From the NCBI GenBank assembly GCA_964017065.1, contig OZ024787.1, positions 8,541,899-8,605,898 on the forward strand: a stretch of 64,000 nt of DNA. Direction: 5' to 3'. Position 1 is the stretch's first letter. Each line of letters starts with the position of its first letter. This stretch comes from Haliclona indistincta (Eukaryota > Porifera > Demospongiae > Haplosclerida > Chalinidae). Shown piece after piece: positions 15,001-27,080 of this stretch. The notes under the pieces were generated by a model. That model made no database searches. It was not told the origin of the DNA and worked only from the letters and a program-made list of their open reading frames with translations. The translations under genes were made by a program, and so were the position numbers.

Positions 15001-17449
15001 TGTTAGTAGTATATCAGTGAGTGTATTCATGAGATTGAGATCAAGAGAGGCAGAATGAGCAGCAAAGTCGTGACATTCTGTAAAGGGAGAGAGAGAGATT
15101 TTATGATTTGATGGGTAGTATAGTATAGTATAGGATGAGTGATTGAGTGAGTGAGTGAGTGAGTGAGTGAGTGAGTGAGTGAGTGAGTGAGTGAGTGAGT
15201 GAGTGAGTGAGTGAGTGAGTGAGTCTCACCAGAGTTGGAAAGAGCATCAATTAGTCCACAAGCTGCTGTCAACACCACCTCATCTTTCTGGTGTTCCTTG
15301 ATCATGCCCACAGCTAGCTCTAATACCTCACTAGCTAGCAACACAATCTTATGATGATCTACAAAACAAAACGACACTAACTAGACTAGTCAGTCATACA
15401 CAAGCAGTGAGAGTTACTACCGTACATCTGTAAATGTATCGTACATCGAAAGGTCTGATGTACGGTACATTTGGAGGGTCAAAATTATTTTAACAAAAAA
15501 CCGTAAAAAATTTTTTTTGGTTCATTGTAGCTTTCCTTACCTGCTGATGCTAGCTCCTTGAGTGCATTGCAGCCATTGCATATTATAGATGGCTTGCTGG
15601 AGTGCAGGTTGAGTGAGTCCATGAGTGTGTGGTGACCGTGCTTCATAATAACAGTGTTCTGAGCATAGTGATCTAGAACAACACAAAACTGTCACGAATG
15701 ATACAGAATTTAACACTTAATGCGTGCTTTCTTTACACTTCTCAAATGAAAACAATTAACAGCAGCGCCAAGATTATATTGTTTTTTAGCTGGTAAGACT
15801 GACAGATATTGTCTTTCTTGTACCTTCTCTTAGCAGGTGTGCTAGAGCCAGTAGCCCTCCCTCCTGGACGAATACATCATAGAGGAATGTTCGTAGCATT
15901 ATCATGACATCATTGTATGCCTGGATCTGCTTGAGGCCTCTACAGGAACGAGCTAGGAGAGAAACAACAGCAAATAAATAAATTGCAGTAAGAATAAAAA
16001 TGGAGGGAAATGAGAAGACTGTTATTAGCGTACAAGATTTAGAGATGGACGCCAGAGTATGCATTGCTGTTCCAACAAAGTATGGATTGTTTTGATGATT
16101 CTTGATACCAGACAATATCGGCCTAGAATGAAAAAGGAGAAAATTCAGTCACGTGCAGCATAGTACATGTTAACGATAGGATCCATCTCTATAATCCCAA
16201 CGTTGCCGGTAGTTACCCACTCACCTAAACACTTCACACTCCTCCACCATCGCCTGGAACTCCTCTCTCTCGTTGCACTTCCACACCACCTCACACGCCG
16301 CCTGCACAAAAAAAACACAAATCACCACTTCATCTCTCTCTCCTCTGTCATCCATTGCTAACCTGCATCAGCTCTGGTTTGAGAGCGTGGTTGATCATCA
16401 ACTGGTACACCACCTTGATCACCTCTTCCTCTAACAGCACATCAGTCCATTGACCTGGAAGGACACAATCTCTCACGCATTGTGAACTTTAGTAAACAAC
16501 ATTATTTTCGCAAAATAGACAAAAATGACTCGACAGTACAGTCAACTGCACAAGGTTGATTAACACTGAATTGCATCGGAATGCAGAGCTACGTGAAAAT
16601 TGACAATATCTTGCGATGCAGTATGCAGGATGCATTTCACTTGCAGTGCAGTCTTTAGTTAGTGTGTGATAGACTAGTATGGTCAAAGACCAGTGTACAA
16701 TGCAAACAAAAAGGTGTGAAATGAACTGTAACGTACTCTAACAGTGTAGCCAGTCACTCACTCAAGCACTAGACTAACTAAACTAAAGACATTCAGGGTA
16801 TGTGTGTCGTAGCTTACAATAGCTGATGAGATATTGCAGTTGTCAACGTAACCACACTAATGCAACAAGATCAGTGATAAAACCAAAACTGTCGACTATT
16901 GTGATATCACGTATATTTTTCCCAGTAGCTGATAAACACAGAAACACCTTCTCCATACCTCAAACTCTCAGCATCTCTTAACTACATACGCCTCTTTCAT
17001 TTTGCTTGTTTAGATACACTTGTACATATTACTGTACACTCACCTTCATTCACTGTATCTGCAAGGCGGTTACAAGCACGAACTAGCAACTCTTTGTTCC
17101 GATTCTTGGTCTTAAGAGTGTTGATGTAGATGGTTGGTGACTAGAGGAGGAGGAGGAAGAGGAGGAGGAGGGGTCAAAGAAGAGAGGTACAGGTGAGGAT
17201 TGAGGAAGGTCCATGAGCTAGCTGTAGCAGTGTAGCACTCTGATTGCTCACCATCTCCAGCTTGTGTCGTTCGTGGTGGGGCGACCTAGCTGGGCTCCCG
17301 CTAGCGGTACTGTCTGTGCTGGTAGCATAGGTGCTCGTGCTGGAGCTGTTGTCCCCGATCGTCCGCGTGCTGGTGCCGGGAACGTTTCCCGCGGAGAGCC
17401 ATGGATAGGGCTCTGGGCAGGTCAGATCGTGATCACCGTCCAGGTCCAT
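1..17449 (-). CDS. LRRK2-like: LRRK2-type ROCO kinase, N-terminal part (ARM, ankyrin, start of LRR); C-terminus off the left edge
   Basis: LRRK2 is a large scaffold kinase that acts at membranes and on Rab GTPases. The start is the Met at 17449 (MDLDGDHD). The first exon ends at 17252 with a GTGAGC donor. Exons with good splice sites follow near 17142-17046, 16455-16363, 16301-16227, 16121-16034, 15955-15825, 15673-15541, 15360-15231, 15079-14957, 14586-14300, 14173-14057, 13886-13741, 13675-13529, 13327-13204, 13110-13032, 10434-10292, 10066-9916, 2171-2070, 1960-344, 294-184 and 131-1. Phases agree where checked (from 13110 leftward). The early exons are helical armadillo-like repeats. Exons 2171-2070 and 1960 onward encode an ankyrin unit (LLIAIGADINQSK) that parallels human LRRK2 LLLLGADANQAK, followed by IIGLLL...LDK...KPAWIRPSLG, parallel to IISLLL...LDV...EPSWLGPLFP. 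Then come a Ser-rich disordered stretch of about 300 residues and LRRs (LLALDISSNNLTSLSSL, LKKLNLNNNYL). ROC, COR and kinase domains are not in the window, so 'LRRK2' rests on the N-terminal architecture. Confidence 0.85.
2331..3530 (+). mobile_element. 1.2-kb foldback-headed dispersed repeat, copy A
   Basis: The 5' part is an inverted repeat with arms of about 150 bp: 2331-2483 and 2545-2694, near-perfect complements that include TTTCTATCGAAATCAAAA and CCACTGGTCCACAATGTAAA. An 840-bp tail follows and ends in a short palindrome (GGAGGCACTACCGTGCCTCC) near 3510-3530. A diverged second copy with the same head and tail lies at 47677-48770. No transposase ORF is visible. It is probably a non-autonomous DNA element sitting in the large LRRK2-like intron. 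Confidence 0.75.
3715..3865 (+). pseudogene. Fragment of the transmembrane region of a PMP/multi-TM gene
   Basis: The stretch containing CTCCATTGGTACCATCGATG and GCTTGGCTCAATCTTGACCT matches 7785-7955 in the intact gene 4 kb downstream, with an internal deletion and stop codons. It is a decayed duplicate of the first transmembrane exon region, which shows that the nested gene family has duplicated locally. Confidence 0.7.
3866..5294. other. Intronic stretch upstream of the nested gene; no gene seen
   Basis: Open frames here are short and lack recognisable protein features. The end must contain the promoter of the nested plus-strand gene. A possible 3' splice site (TGATTTCAG) at about 5317-5325 suggests that the 5' UTR of that gene may be spliced. 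Confidence 0.4.
5328..8915 (+). CDS. Secreted-start beta-helix (chlamydial PMP-like repeats) ectodomain plus about 8 transmembrane segments; nested in an intron
   Basis: One uninterrupted reading frame of about 1.2 kb codons with no introns. A hydrophobic signal peptide (SIILLLVLYTSCLCS) follows candidate starts at 5328 and 5343; an upstream in-frame ATG at 5295 precedes a likely splice acceptor. The ectodomain of about 600 residues is rich in Asn and N-glycosylation sequons. It has parallel beta-helix character with PMP-type motifs (GIDGGGLAMY, AEQRGGAIFI). A Cys-rich neck follows (CPFGF...CDC, GILCGGCRKNF, NECKHC). From about 7735 to 8755 there are roughly eight hydrophobic helices, then a charged cytoplasmic tail (SEPESERLLDDDEKY). 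I know this fold combination from lineage-specific expansions in sponges and some protists; no ligand or function is established. It is probably a cell-surface receptor or adhesion protein. It lies wholly inside an LRRK2-like intron, on the opposite strand. Confidence 0.78.
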   Translation: MQSVIMTTNSIILLLVLYTSCLCSTRDVYIQPSEGEHCPGTPCYNISTFGRMAHNNFSNSSGLAVHFLEGTHLLDLQELVVFTNLTNVTFKGDNGRMEQGFHETVWQSTVVIKCTEHSSTGIGFVNSSNITFRYITITNCGADMTTNLSNVSLGFLNVGNGIIIDHVSVQNGSGNGLTVISDGVNLLIVTSSFAHNGYEEACNILILYIDPHNCGNPQKHVYNTFITNTNVSQVQFRHSRWPSVGLAMKFLQASYSVTAILDSVILDSVMVYKNIGMIVISSINVPNYNLTINNSRISDADDFALFVKTTSRIFENNKLYSNTNNNIINIFIINSQFFYNKGACYFKFQGINHPVNITIRSTEFSHNMVTSYKHIDPLTRSASMLHFSSYAYQEQVRIFLQNVTINNNSFSWSKNDIKNTSLLQASAMHAEFVNLVLNNVKIINNNATGLLCYSTVVLVNSNSTSVFHNNTGIDGGGLAMYGDSYILFEDNSILKFTKNKAEQRGGAIFINTILPISPCFYQYTEGTHSQSTKAFFFGNNANTAGTAIFGGDRYCLLFADPGNYSIAGNCFHETFDYSAQTGPSVISSEPTDVCFCDDNNTINCSQTQLTMTAYPGEEINIYVVTVGQKDGVAPGLLQIQPLSDASGKVMTYQTVAMNCTTITFTPIDVNYSLTTITHSPSYNTLRLSIEKTDCPFGFRISNKTGFCDCKDLKRNASTIKCDATTGTISRQGDAWIGNISNCIVIQSPCPLDYCRITKSNFSLADPDPQCALNRMGILCGGCRKNFSLVLGTNECKHCPDPFRLSLIIPFAAAGFGLVALLMVLNLTVSIGTINGLIFYASIVKISESTGIFFPNGLIPVLSQFIAWLNLDLGIETCFYPGMTAYHKVWLQFVFPLYIWFIIATIIVLCRYSTWLSNKIGGNVVQVLATLILLSFTKIFRTFAPALTWVELSCEKNVTTKWYVDGNISYFSSKHYTLLAAAVLFLLLAVPYTLALLFDAAIEKYLTKMRFFRRQWIKFKPFVDAYHGPYKDNCRFWTGLLLLVRMSFTLVSLHMGTYATLVFVTTSTSVLLSLMVFFGGVYQKNYLNILECPSLLNLALLSAIYNPWYDSFKETGVDVTIISVSAAFAMFIGVIIYHTFILFKNLKCFKKFANTRSNSEPESERLLDDDEKYVCKQLVQPTSSDVWMKREPLIYS
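8916..9915. other. 3' flank of the nested gene within the LRRK2-like intron; nothing recognised
   Basis: AT-rich sequence with only short open frames. It should hold the polyadenylation region of the nested gene. No repeat family seen elsewhere in the window is found here. Confidence 0.4.
10435..13031 (-). other. 2.6-kb LRRK2-like intron with eroded repeats
   Basis: Between the exon at 13110-13032 and the exon at 10434-10292. It contains a 32-bp tandem duplication (11088-11155). A short minus-strand frame (11495-11677) carries a very basic run (KEYQRAYRRRRRKAQ) of the kind seen in transposon proteins. A small hairpin at about 12212-12243 has TATGCCTCG and CGAGGCATA arms. No gene is supported. 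Confidence 0.45.
11088..11155. repeat. Perfect tandem duplication, 2 x about 32 bp
   Basis: The unit starts with TTTAGCCTTGTTAGTGTATA, occurs at 11088 and again at 11124, and is intronic. It looks like a recent slippage event. Confidence 0.8.
13916..14046. repeat. (GAGT)n microsatellite filling a short LRRK2-like intron
   Basis: About 130 bp of GAGT units on the plus strand, CACT/ACTC on the sense strand of the host gene. It begins just after the donor of the exon at 14173-14057 and runs almost to the pyrimidine tract of the next exon, so the intron is nearly all repeat. The open frames through it are artefacts. Confidence 0.95.
14584..14931. repeat. 350-bp polypurine (GGGA/GGGAGAAA)n tract at a 3' splice site
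   Basis: An almost uninterrupted G/A tract on the plus strand. On the sense strand of the LRRK2-like gene it is a TCCC tract ending in TTCCAG, the acceptor of the exon that starts at about 14586. Regular runs of three Gs give it G-quadruplex and triplex (H-DNA) potential. Confidence 0.95.
15138..15222. repeat. (GAGT)n microsatellite
   Basis: About 85 bp of GAGT repeats in an LRRK2-like intron, directly after the donor of the exon at 15360-15231. Confidence 0.95.
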
Positions 17450-17915
17450 AGCGACACTGCTGGGCTAAACCGCATACGCGAAGAGGACTTGGTTGCTTAC
17501 TGGATCGTCAGCACTTTCTATATCGTGCAGCACCCATTTCCATGAATACGCTAATAAACAAAAATAATTAATGCATCATGAATAATAATTATCATTATTA
17601 TTTTTTTCAAAGTCAGAAAATGATCCATGTCAACAGTAGGTATTTTACTAGCTATCCGGAACTTAGCACAGCTTATTGCATGACGTAACACAAAGTGCAT
17701 TGCGTTCAAGGAAATATTTTCAATGTCTCGGAACACACACTCTCTCTCGATCTGCAATGATTACCAGGTACATGTATTATTTTGTTAAAAGCACTTTATT
17801 GGTGAACTTTAAAGATACAATAATGATTTTCCTTTATTAGACACTGTTCAAAAAGTGCAAGTATAATAAATTATGATTCTAGTGAGCTTGAAAATTAATT
17901 TTTCATAATCCATCA
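17450..17915. other. Intergenic spacer between USP22 (3' end) and LRRK2-like (5' end)
   Basis: Both neighbours read leftward, so this 466-bp AT-rich spacer must hold the USP22 polyadenylation region and the LRRK2-like promoter. No clear TATA box or binding site was identified. Confidence 0.5.
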
Positions 17916-22003
<4,088 letters not shown>

Positions 22004-22613
22004 GGTGATCTCGCGGGCCCTGGTAGCCTGCGCTTGGCGCTGGCGGGAGGAGATCGCGGGTGAAACACGTCGAACACAACTCAGCTGGTCAGGGGATGTA
22101 CGTAATATATAGTACAGCACAATAGGATATCTGCTAGTAGGATCACCCGGTTGTTGTGAGAATAATAACCTTTGAACGGGGAAACCCCTTTTATTAGAAA
22201 CCTAAGAATTTATTCTGCTTTTGATCTTGGCGTTTGATGTAAAATAACATCTATTCACACTTCGTGTTGCAAATGAGTGTTACATTTACGCTCTGCAGAG
22301 AACTATTTGCACCGTTGTTATCAAAAGGTCAAGGCCTAAATTTACTTGATTTAGCACTGCAGCAAGTGAATCTCTGAGAGCTAAGGATGGATGGATACTG
22401 CAGCAACCACTTTATATCACGTTTCCTTTTTGCAAATCAAGAATGTATTAATTTGCATAGCATCCCAGTGTGCGTCAAGCCTGCTAAATGAGTGCTAATA
22501 CACCACTTCCTGTTCTTCAAAGAACTTGTTTACGCGATCACCAGATGCTAATGTTAATTTTATCCACTACGTCATCTGACGTCATCACTGATCAGTGAAA
22601 ATCACGAGAGAAT
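22004..22613. promoter_or_regulatory. Shared divergent promoter region of USP22 and PRKAR1
   Basis: A 610-bp region between two start codons that read outward. It is AT-rich except near the PRKAR1 start. The only strong element seen is the CRE listed separately. No TATA box is convincing on either side. Confidence 0.6.
22568..22584 (+). promoter_or_regulatory. cAMP response element: perfect TGACGTCA plus adjacent half site
   Basis: TGACGTCA at 22577-22584 is the full palindromic CREB/ATF site. A second TACGTCA half site sits at 22568-22574, 9 bp away. Both are within 46 bp of the start codon of the PKA regulatory subunit. Confidence 0.7.
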
Positions 22614-23612
22614 ATGGCGTCTGGAAAGGAGAGCAATGTACAAGAATGCGAAGACTACGTGGAGAAGCACGGCATCCAGGGGATTCTGAAGGATTGCATT
22701 GCCAAGTTATGTCAGGAGCGACCTGCTAACCCATACAAATACCTCCGCGAGTACTTTGAGAAACTAGAAAAGGTCTGTCAGTGCCGCCTCAGCGCGTCCC
22801 CTCTGGTCTCTATGCTCTCTTCTCGCTACAACCATCTTGCTTACTGTTACACACGTACTATAGATGTTTAATCTTATCTCGGTCTATGTACGCTCTCTTT
22901 CACTCCAGGAGCAAGCTCCTGATGTGCTGGACACTCCTCCTATTTCTGTCCCACGAGGAAGAAGAATGGCCGTCAGTGCCAGTGTGATGACAGAGGAGCA
23001 GGCTACAAGCTACATCAAGAAGGTGCGTTAGAGAAGAACAGGGGATACAGGCTCGGAGAGAAGGGAGTGGTAACGAGAGATATTGATACTGCTAAATACA
23101 GAGAGAACTGAGAGATGCTAATAGAAATTTTAGTGTGATGTGATCATGTATGGGTAAAGATATTGTGTTTTGTTTGAGCTAGCTTGACACACACTGCTCT
23201 GATATTTGTTGTGATTCAATGATGTAGCAGTACATCATGTGTTGATGAGTAAATCAGTTTTACCAATAATGTATTTTTAAACCATCTGTTGGTGGTGTAT
23301 CGGGTTAGGCAGTCATTTGAACCAGAGATATGAGTGTAGCGACGTCACTAGGAATCCATTCACTGTTGTGCATTCTTATTGAAGCAAGCGTTGGAAACCA
23401 AACCTGGATGTCTTGAATCTGGAGCAGGGTTTTCACCTATCCATTAATCTTAACTTTTGTACAGAATTGGGATATCCTGGGTCTGTTCTGAATGAGTGAT
23501 TTAGTCAGTGGGTAGCATTGTAGTCCAGAACTCTTGTGTGCTCATAGCCCGGTTTTATAAGACCTGCTCAGTGCTTTCGTGTACAGGATTCACATCTCTC
23601 TCCCTCCCTCCC

Positions 23613-23695
<83 letters not shown>

Positions 23696-26600
23696 ATCCC
23701 TCCTCCCTCCCTCCGTTCAGGTCATCCCTAAAGACTACAAAACCACGGCTGCTCTACAGCAAGCCATAGCCAAGAACATTCTCTTTATCCATCTTGACGA
23801 TGATGAAAGAAAGTGAGAGACAACTAAACCACTTGTTACAATACCTCAATCCTTGTCTCTCTCAATCCTTGTCTCTCTCCTTCCTTGTCTCTCTCCTTCC
23901 TTCTCTCTCCTTCCTTGTCTCTCTCCTTCCTTCTCTCTCCTTCCTTGTCTCTCTCAATCCTTGTCTCTCTCCTTCCTTGTCTCTCTCCTTCCTTGTCTCT
24001 CTCCTTCCTTCTCTCTCCTTCCTTGTCTCTCTCAATCCTTGTCTCTCTCCTTCCTTGTCTCTCTTCTTCCTTCTCTCTCCTTCCTTGTCTCTCTCAATCC
24101 TTGTCTCTCTCCTTCCTTCTCTCTCCTTCCTTGTCTCTCTCAATCCTTGTCTCTCTCCTTCCTTGTCTCTCTCCTTCCTTCTCTCTCCTTCCTTGTCTCT
24201 CTCAATCCTTGTCTCTCTCAATCCTTGTCTCTCTCAATCCTTGTCTCTCTTCTTCCTTGTCTCTCTCAATCCTTGTCTCTCTCCTTGTCTCTCTCCTTCC
24301 TTCTCTCTCCTTTTTTGTCTCTCTCCTTCCTTGCAGTGATATTTTCGATGCTATGTTCACTGTAAAAGCTGAAGCCTCAGAAGTCATTATCAAGCAAGGT
24401 GGGTGACTATTAAAGAAGCGTCTATTTTATCATGATGATTTCCTCTGTTCATTTGTCAAGGTGACGAAGGTGACAACTTTTATGTCATCGACTCTGGCGA
24501 AGTAGAGGTTTGTTACACCACCCTAGTTCAGTCATTGGGCTCTTAGTTTAGCAATGCAAGCTTCTGCTTAACTGAAACACGTAGAATCTTGTGAGATGAA
24601 AGTTTCACTTGGTTTTTTTTTTCAGATCTATGTCAACGATGAATTTTTCGGTGTTATAAGTCAAAATGGTAGTTTCGGTGAACTGGCTCTCATCTACGGC
24701 ACACCAAGGGCAGCCACTATCAAGGTATGTTCGTCCAGTCAACCGATATGTTCATCCGATCACAAACATGTGTGTGTCTGTTCAATTGATCACATGTCTG
24801 TTGATCTGTTTGATCATGTGTTATGTCTGTTCATCGCGTATCTGTTCAATTATTATGCCTGTAATTATAGTAGTAGAAATTGTTCACAAAAACTGCATTT
24901 TAGCTCGACAGTGGAATCAAATTTTCACTGCCCCTGTATGCTTGACATGTTTCTTTCAATTGATCATACTGTATAGCAAGAATTTCCGTGGGAGAAAATC
25001 TTCGCGAATTTCACGAATTACAGGCTATTCGCGAAAATATTATCCGCGAATGTCTTGTATTTGTTGACAAAGATAGGGCAATAGCGCTGATTCGCGAAAT
25101 GCTCTATCTCACACATTCGCGAAAGTTTTCTCCCGCGAAAATTTCCCGCTATACGGTATCAGTTTTCTGTGTTGTGCGTTCTCATTTGAATATCGTTCTG
25201 TTTTGCTTGTAACTCTCTTTTTCTTGTTGTATCCTTCAGGCTAAGTCAGACTGCAAGCTATGGGCTATTGACAGAGACACATATCGGAGGATATTGATGG
25301 TAAGTCGGTCACACTATCACAAAACTAGCGTCGTGTTGCTATTCTTGTGTCTGTCTTTATCAAAATATGTTACTTTTCCTCTTTCTGTGTCTCAGGGCAG
25401 CACCATTAGGAAGAGAAAATTGTACGAATCATTTCTCGAGAAGGTCTCCATCCTTGGTGAGTCGTACAGAAATTCAGGACATTTAAACTACATTGTACCG
25501 TAGACGCAGAAATTTTCGAGGGTGAAATATTTCGAGTGTTAAATTTTCAAGGAATCTAATTTTCGAGGGTGGTCACCTCTCTCGAAAATTTGAACGCAGC
25601 GAAAAATTTTGTTTGCAAAAAATTTCACGTGCAAAAATGGCGGGAACAGTTTCGCGTTACCAGAAAGATCTCTGTATCCGCGGATATCATATATATATAA
25701 AGATATCTGGGAAGCTGCAGTTGGGGAAACACTTGTGTGTGCGTTGGAGCCTAACAATTCAAGAGACAGAAACACTGTTGCAGCTGGAATTCGTGCTGAC
25801 AACAGTCCATGTAGATCTGGTAGAAGCCCGTCATCAGTTTGATCCACTGGCTTGAAGTAATGCCTGAGAGTCATGCTGGTAGCTGTGTCAACACGTGGGA
25901 ATGTACCATATTAATTTTCGTTTCACAAATAATTCGACGATTTAATTTTTGTCGAACTAATAATTCGATGATTTAAATTTCGAGGTTAATCCCAGCCTCG
26001 AAAATAAAATCCCCTTAAAAATTTCTGCGTCTACGGTAGATTATCATATTTAATTTTTGTAACTAAAATTAATGGTTTTGTTTGTTTGAGGTCGCTCGAT
26101 AACTTTTGTAAGTCGATTTTGTGGTCTTTCCCAGAAAATCTTGACAAGTGGGAGAGGTTGACAGTAGCTGACTCTCTGGAGTCGTGTTCTTTCCAGGACG
26201 GAGAGAACGTGGTCACACAGGGAGAGCCAGGAGAAGACTTCTATATCATTGTTGAGGTAAGTAAAGTAATCTGCAGCTGTGTGATGTGAAAAATGGTGAC
26301 AGTTGTACATGAAAATCGAGGTGAAATGATCTTTTTGCTGTACTAGGGTCGAGCTATTGTACTTCAGCGCAAGACAGAAGACGGAGAATACATCGAGGTC
26401 GGTCATCTTGGACCATCGGACTATTTCGGTAAGATATGTACCTTACTCTCACAAACCTTCACCTATTTCTCCCTCTCACTCTCTCTCTATCTCTCCCTCC
26501 CTCCCTCTCTCTCTCTGTCTCTCCACAGGTGAGATTGCCCTGCTTCTCAAACGTCCTCGTGCTGCTACAGTGCGAGCCAGTGGATCACTGAAGTGCGTCA

Positions 26601-26701
26601 AACTTGATCGAGCACGATTTGAACGAGTCCTTGGTCCCTGCCAAGATATCTTGAAGCGCAACATTGCTCAGTACAACAGTTTTGTTCAACTGGTGGTTTG
26701 A
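22614..26701 (+). CDS. PRKAR1: cAMP-dependent protein kinase type I regulatory subunit
   Basis: It binds and inhibits PKA catalytic subunits and releases them when cAMP binds. Eleven exons with consistent phases: 22614-22772, 22909-23022, 23721-23812, 24337-24398, 24461-24508, 24626-24724, 25240-25299, 25396-25456, 26135-26256, 26347-26428, 26529-26701. The N-terminal docking/dimerisation domain has [18 protein letters not shown] and [11 protein letters not shown]. The inhibitor segment [10 protein letters not shown] has Ala at the phospho-site position, so it is a pseudosubstrate, the mark of type I. cNMP domain A carries the phosphate-binding cassette [16 protein letters not shown] and domain [17 protein letters not shown]; both keep the Glu and Arg that hold cAMP. 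The C-terminus [13 protein letters not shown] is complete. Introns contain two MITEs and a CT-rich minisatellite. Confidence 0.97.
23600..23712. repeat. (CT)n/(CCT)n tract at the PRKAR1 exon-3 acceptor
   Basis: About 110 bp of pyrimidines that end in CCGTTCAG, the acceptor of the exon starting at 23721. It is an expanded polypyrimidine tract. Confidence 0.95.
23848..24334. repeat. Pyrimidine minisatellite (CTCCTTCCTTGTCTCT / CTCAATCCTTGTCTCT)n
   Basis: About 490 bp of 14-16-bp units of two or three alternating types, filling PRKAR1 intron 3 up to the acceptor TTGCAG before exon 4. It is open in several frames, but those frames are artefacts. Confidence 0.95.
24969..25156. mobile_element. 188-bp MITE with about 40-bp terminal inverted repeats, TA target site
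   Basis: The ends read TA|CTGTATAGCAAGAATTTCC and the complement of TA|CCGTATAGCGGGAAATTTTC. Arms continue through GTGGGAGAAAATCTTCGCG. Flanking TA dinucleotides (24967-24968, 25157-25158) fit a Tc1/mariner-like target duplication. It sits in a PRKAR1 intron and has no coding capacity. Confidence 0.8.
25498..26036. mobile_element. 539-bp TIR element with TA target site carrying a HIRAN-like remnant
   Basis: Terminal inverted repeats are TA|CCGTAGACGCAGAAATTTT at 25496 and its near-perfect complement ending CTACGG|TA at 26038. More inverted TTTCGAGG motifs lie inside both ends. It is in the PRKAR1 intron before exon 9. It encodes no transposase and looks like a deletion derivative of a larger element. 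Confidence 0.85.
25609..25842 (+). pseudogene. HIRAN-like domain fragment inside the TIR element
   Basis: The plus-strand frame reads [20 protein letters not shown] followed by [13 protein letters not shown]. This resembles the HIRAN-type pattern (YKDIW..GE.L.C..EP.N..D..AVAV) that I know from predicted proteins of invertebrates. The domain is incomplete and the preceding GYH block is out of frame, so it is a relic. Confidence 0.5.
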
Positions 26702-27065
26702 AAAGGACACCAACTGCCACCAGTCTCTCATTTTCCAGCCGTTCTTGTTTAAAATCTCAAATTTACTCAATATTTTTTGTTCGTTTTAGCTCACACAGAG
26801 TACTGTCTCCTCCTCCTTTGCAATCAGTGGTTACCACGGTGACACTATACTCAATTTTAGTGCATGTTACAATGTGTTTAGCTAACAGTTGAATTTTACT
26901 TCAAATAATAATTATAATTCTGTATTCTGTAAAAGTTGTGCTTGATGGACAAAAATTGGATGTCCTGAACACGTTGCAGTACAAGTTGCATCAGATACTA
27001 CAGTGGCTCAGATACCAGAGTGGCTCAGATGCTACAGTGGTTCAGATGCTAGAGTGGTTCAGATG
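26702..27065. other. Convergent 3' spacer between PRKAR1 and HTRA2-like
   Basis: AT-rich; both genes end here. The right end is made of an 18-bp tandem repeat that runs into the HTRA2-like coding sequence. Confidence 0.5.
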
Positions 27066-27080
27066 CTAGAGTGGTTCAGG
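27000..27080. repeat. 18-bp tandem repeat overlapping the HTRA2-like stop codon
   Basis: About four or five copies of CAGAGTGGCTCAGATGCTA-type units. The last residues and the TAG of the minus-strand protease gene (HPEPL-stop) lie inside the repeat. Confidence 0.75.

Noticed and set aside
14518..15030. Long open frames (Pro/Leu/Ser or Gly/Arg/Glu repeats) on both strands
   Set aside because: Direct translation of the GGGA/TCCC simple repeat; the real LRRK2-like exons end on either side.
23794..24406. Leu/Ser/Pro-rich frames over 170 codons
   Set aside because: CT minisatellite in PRKAR1 intron 3; splice sites on both sides are good.
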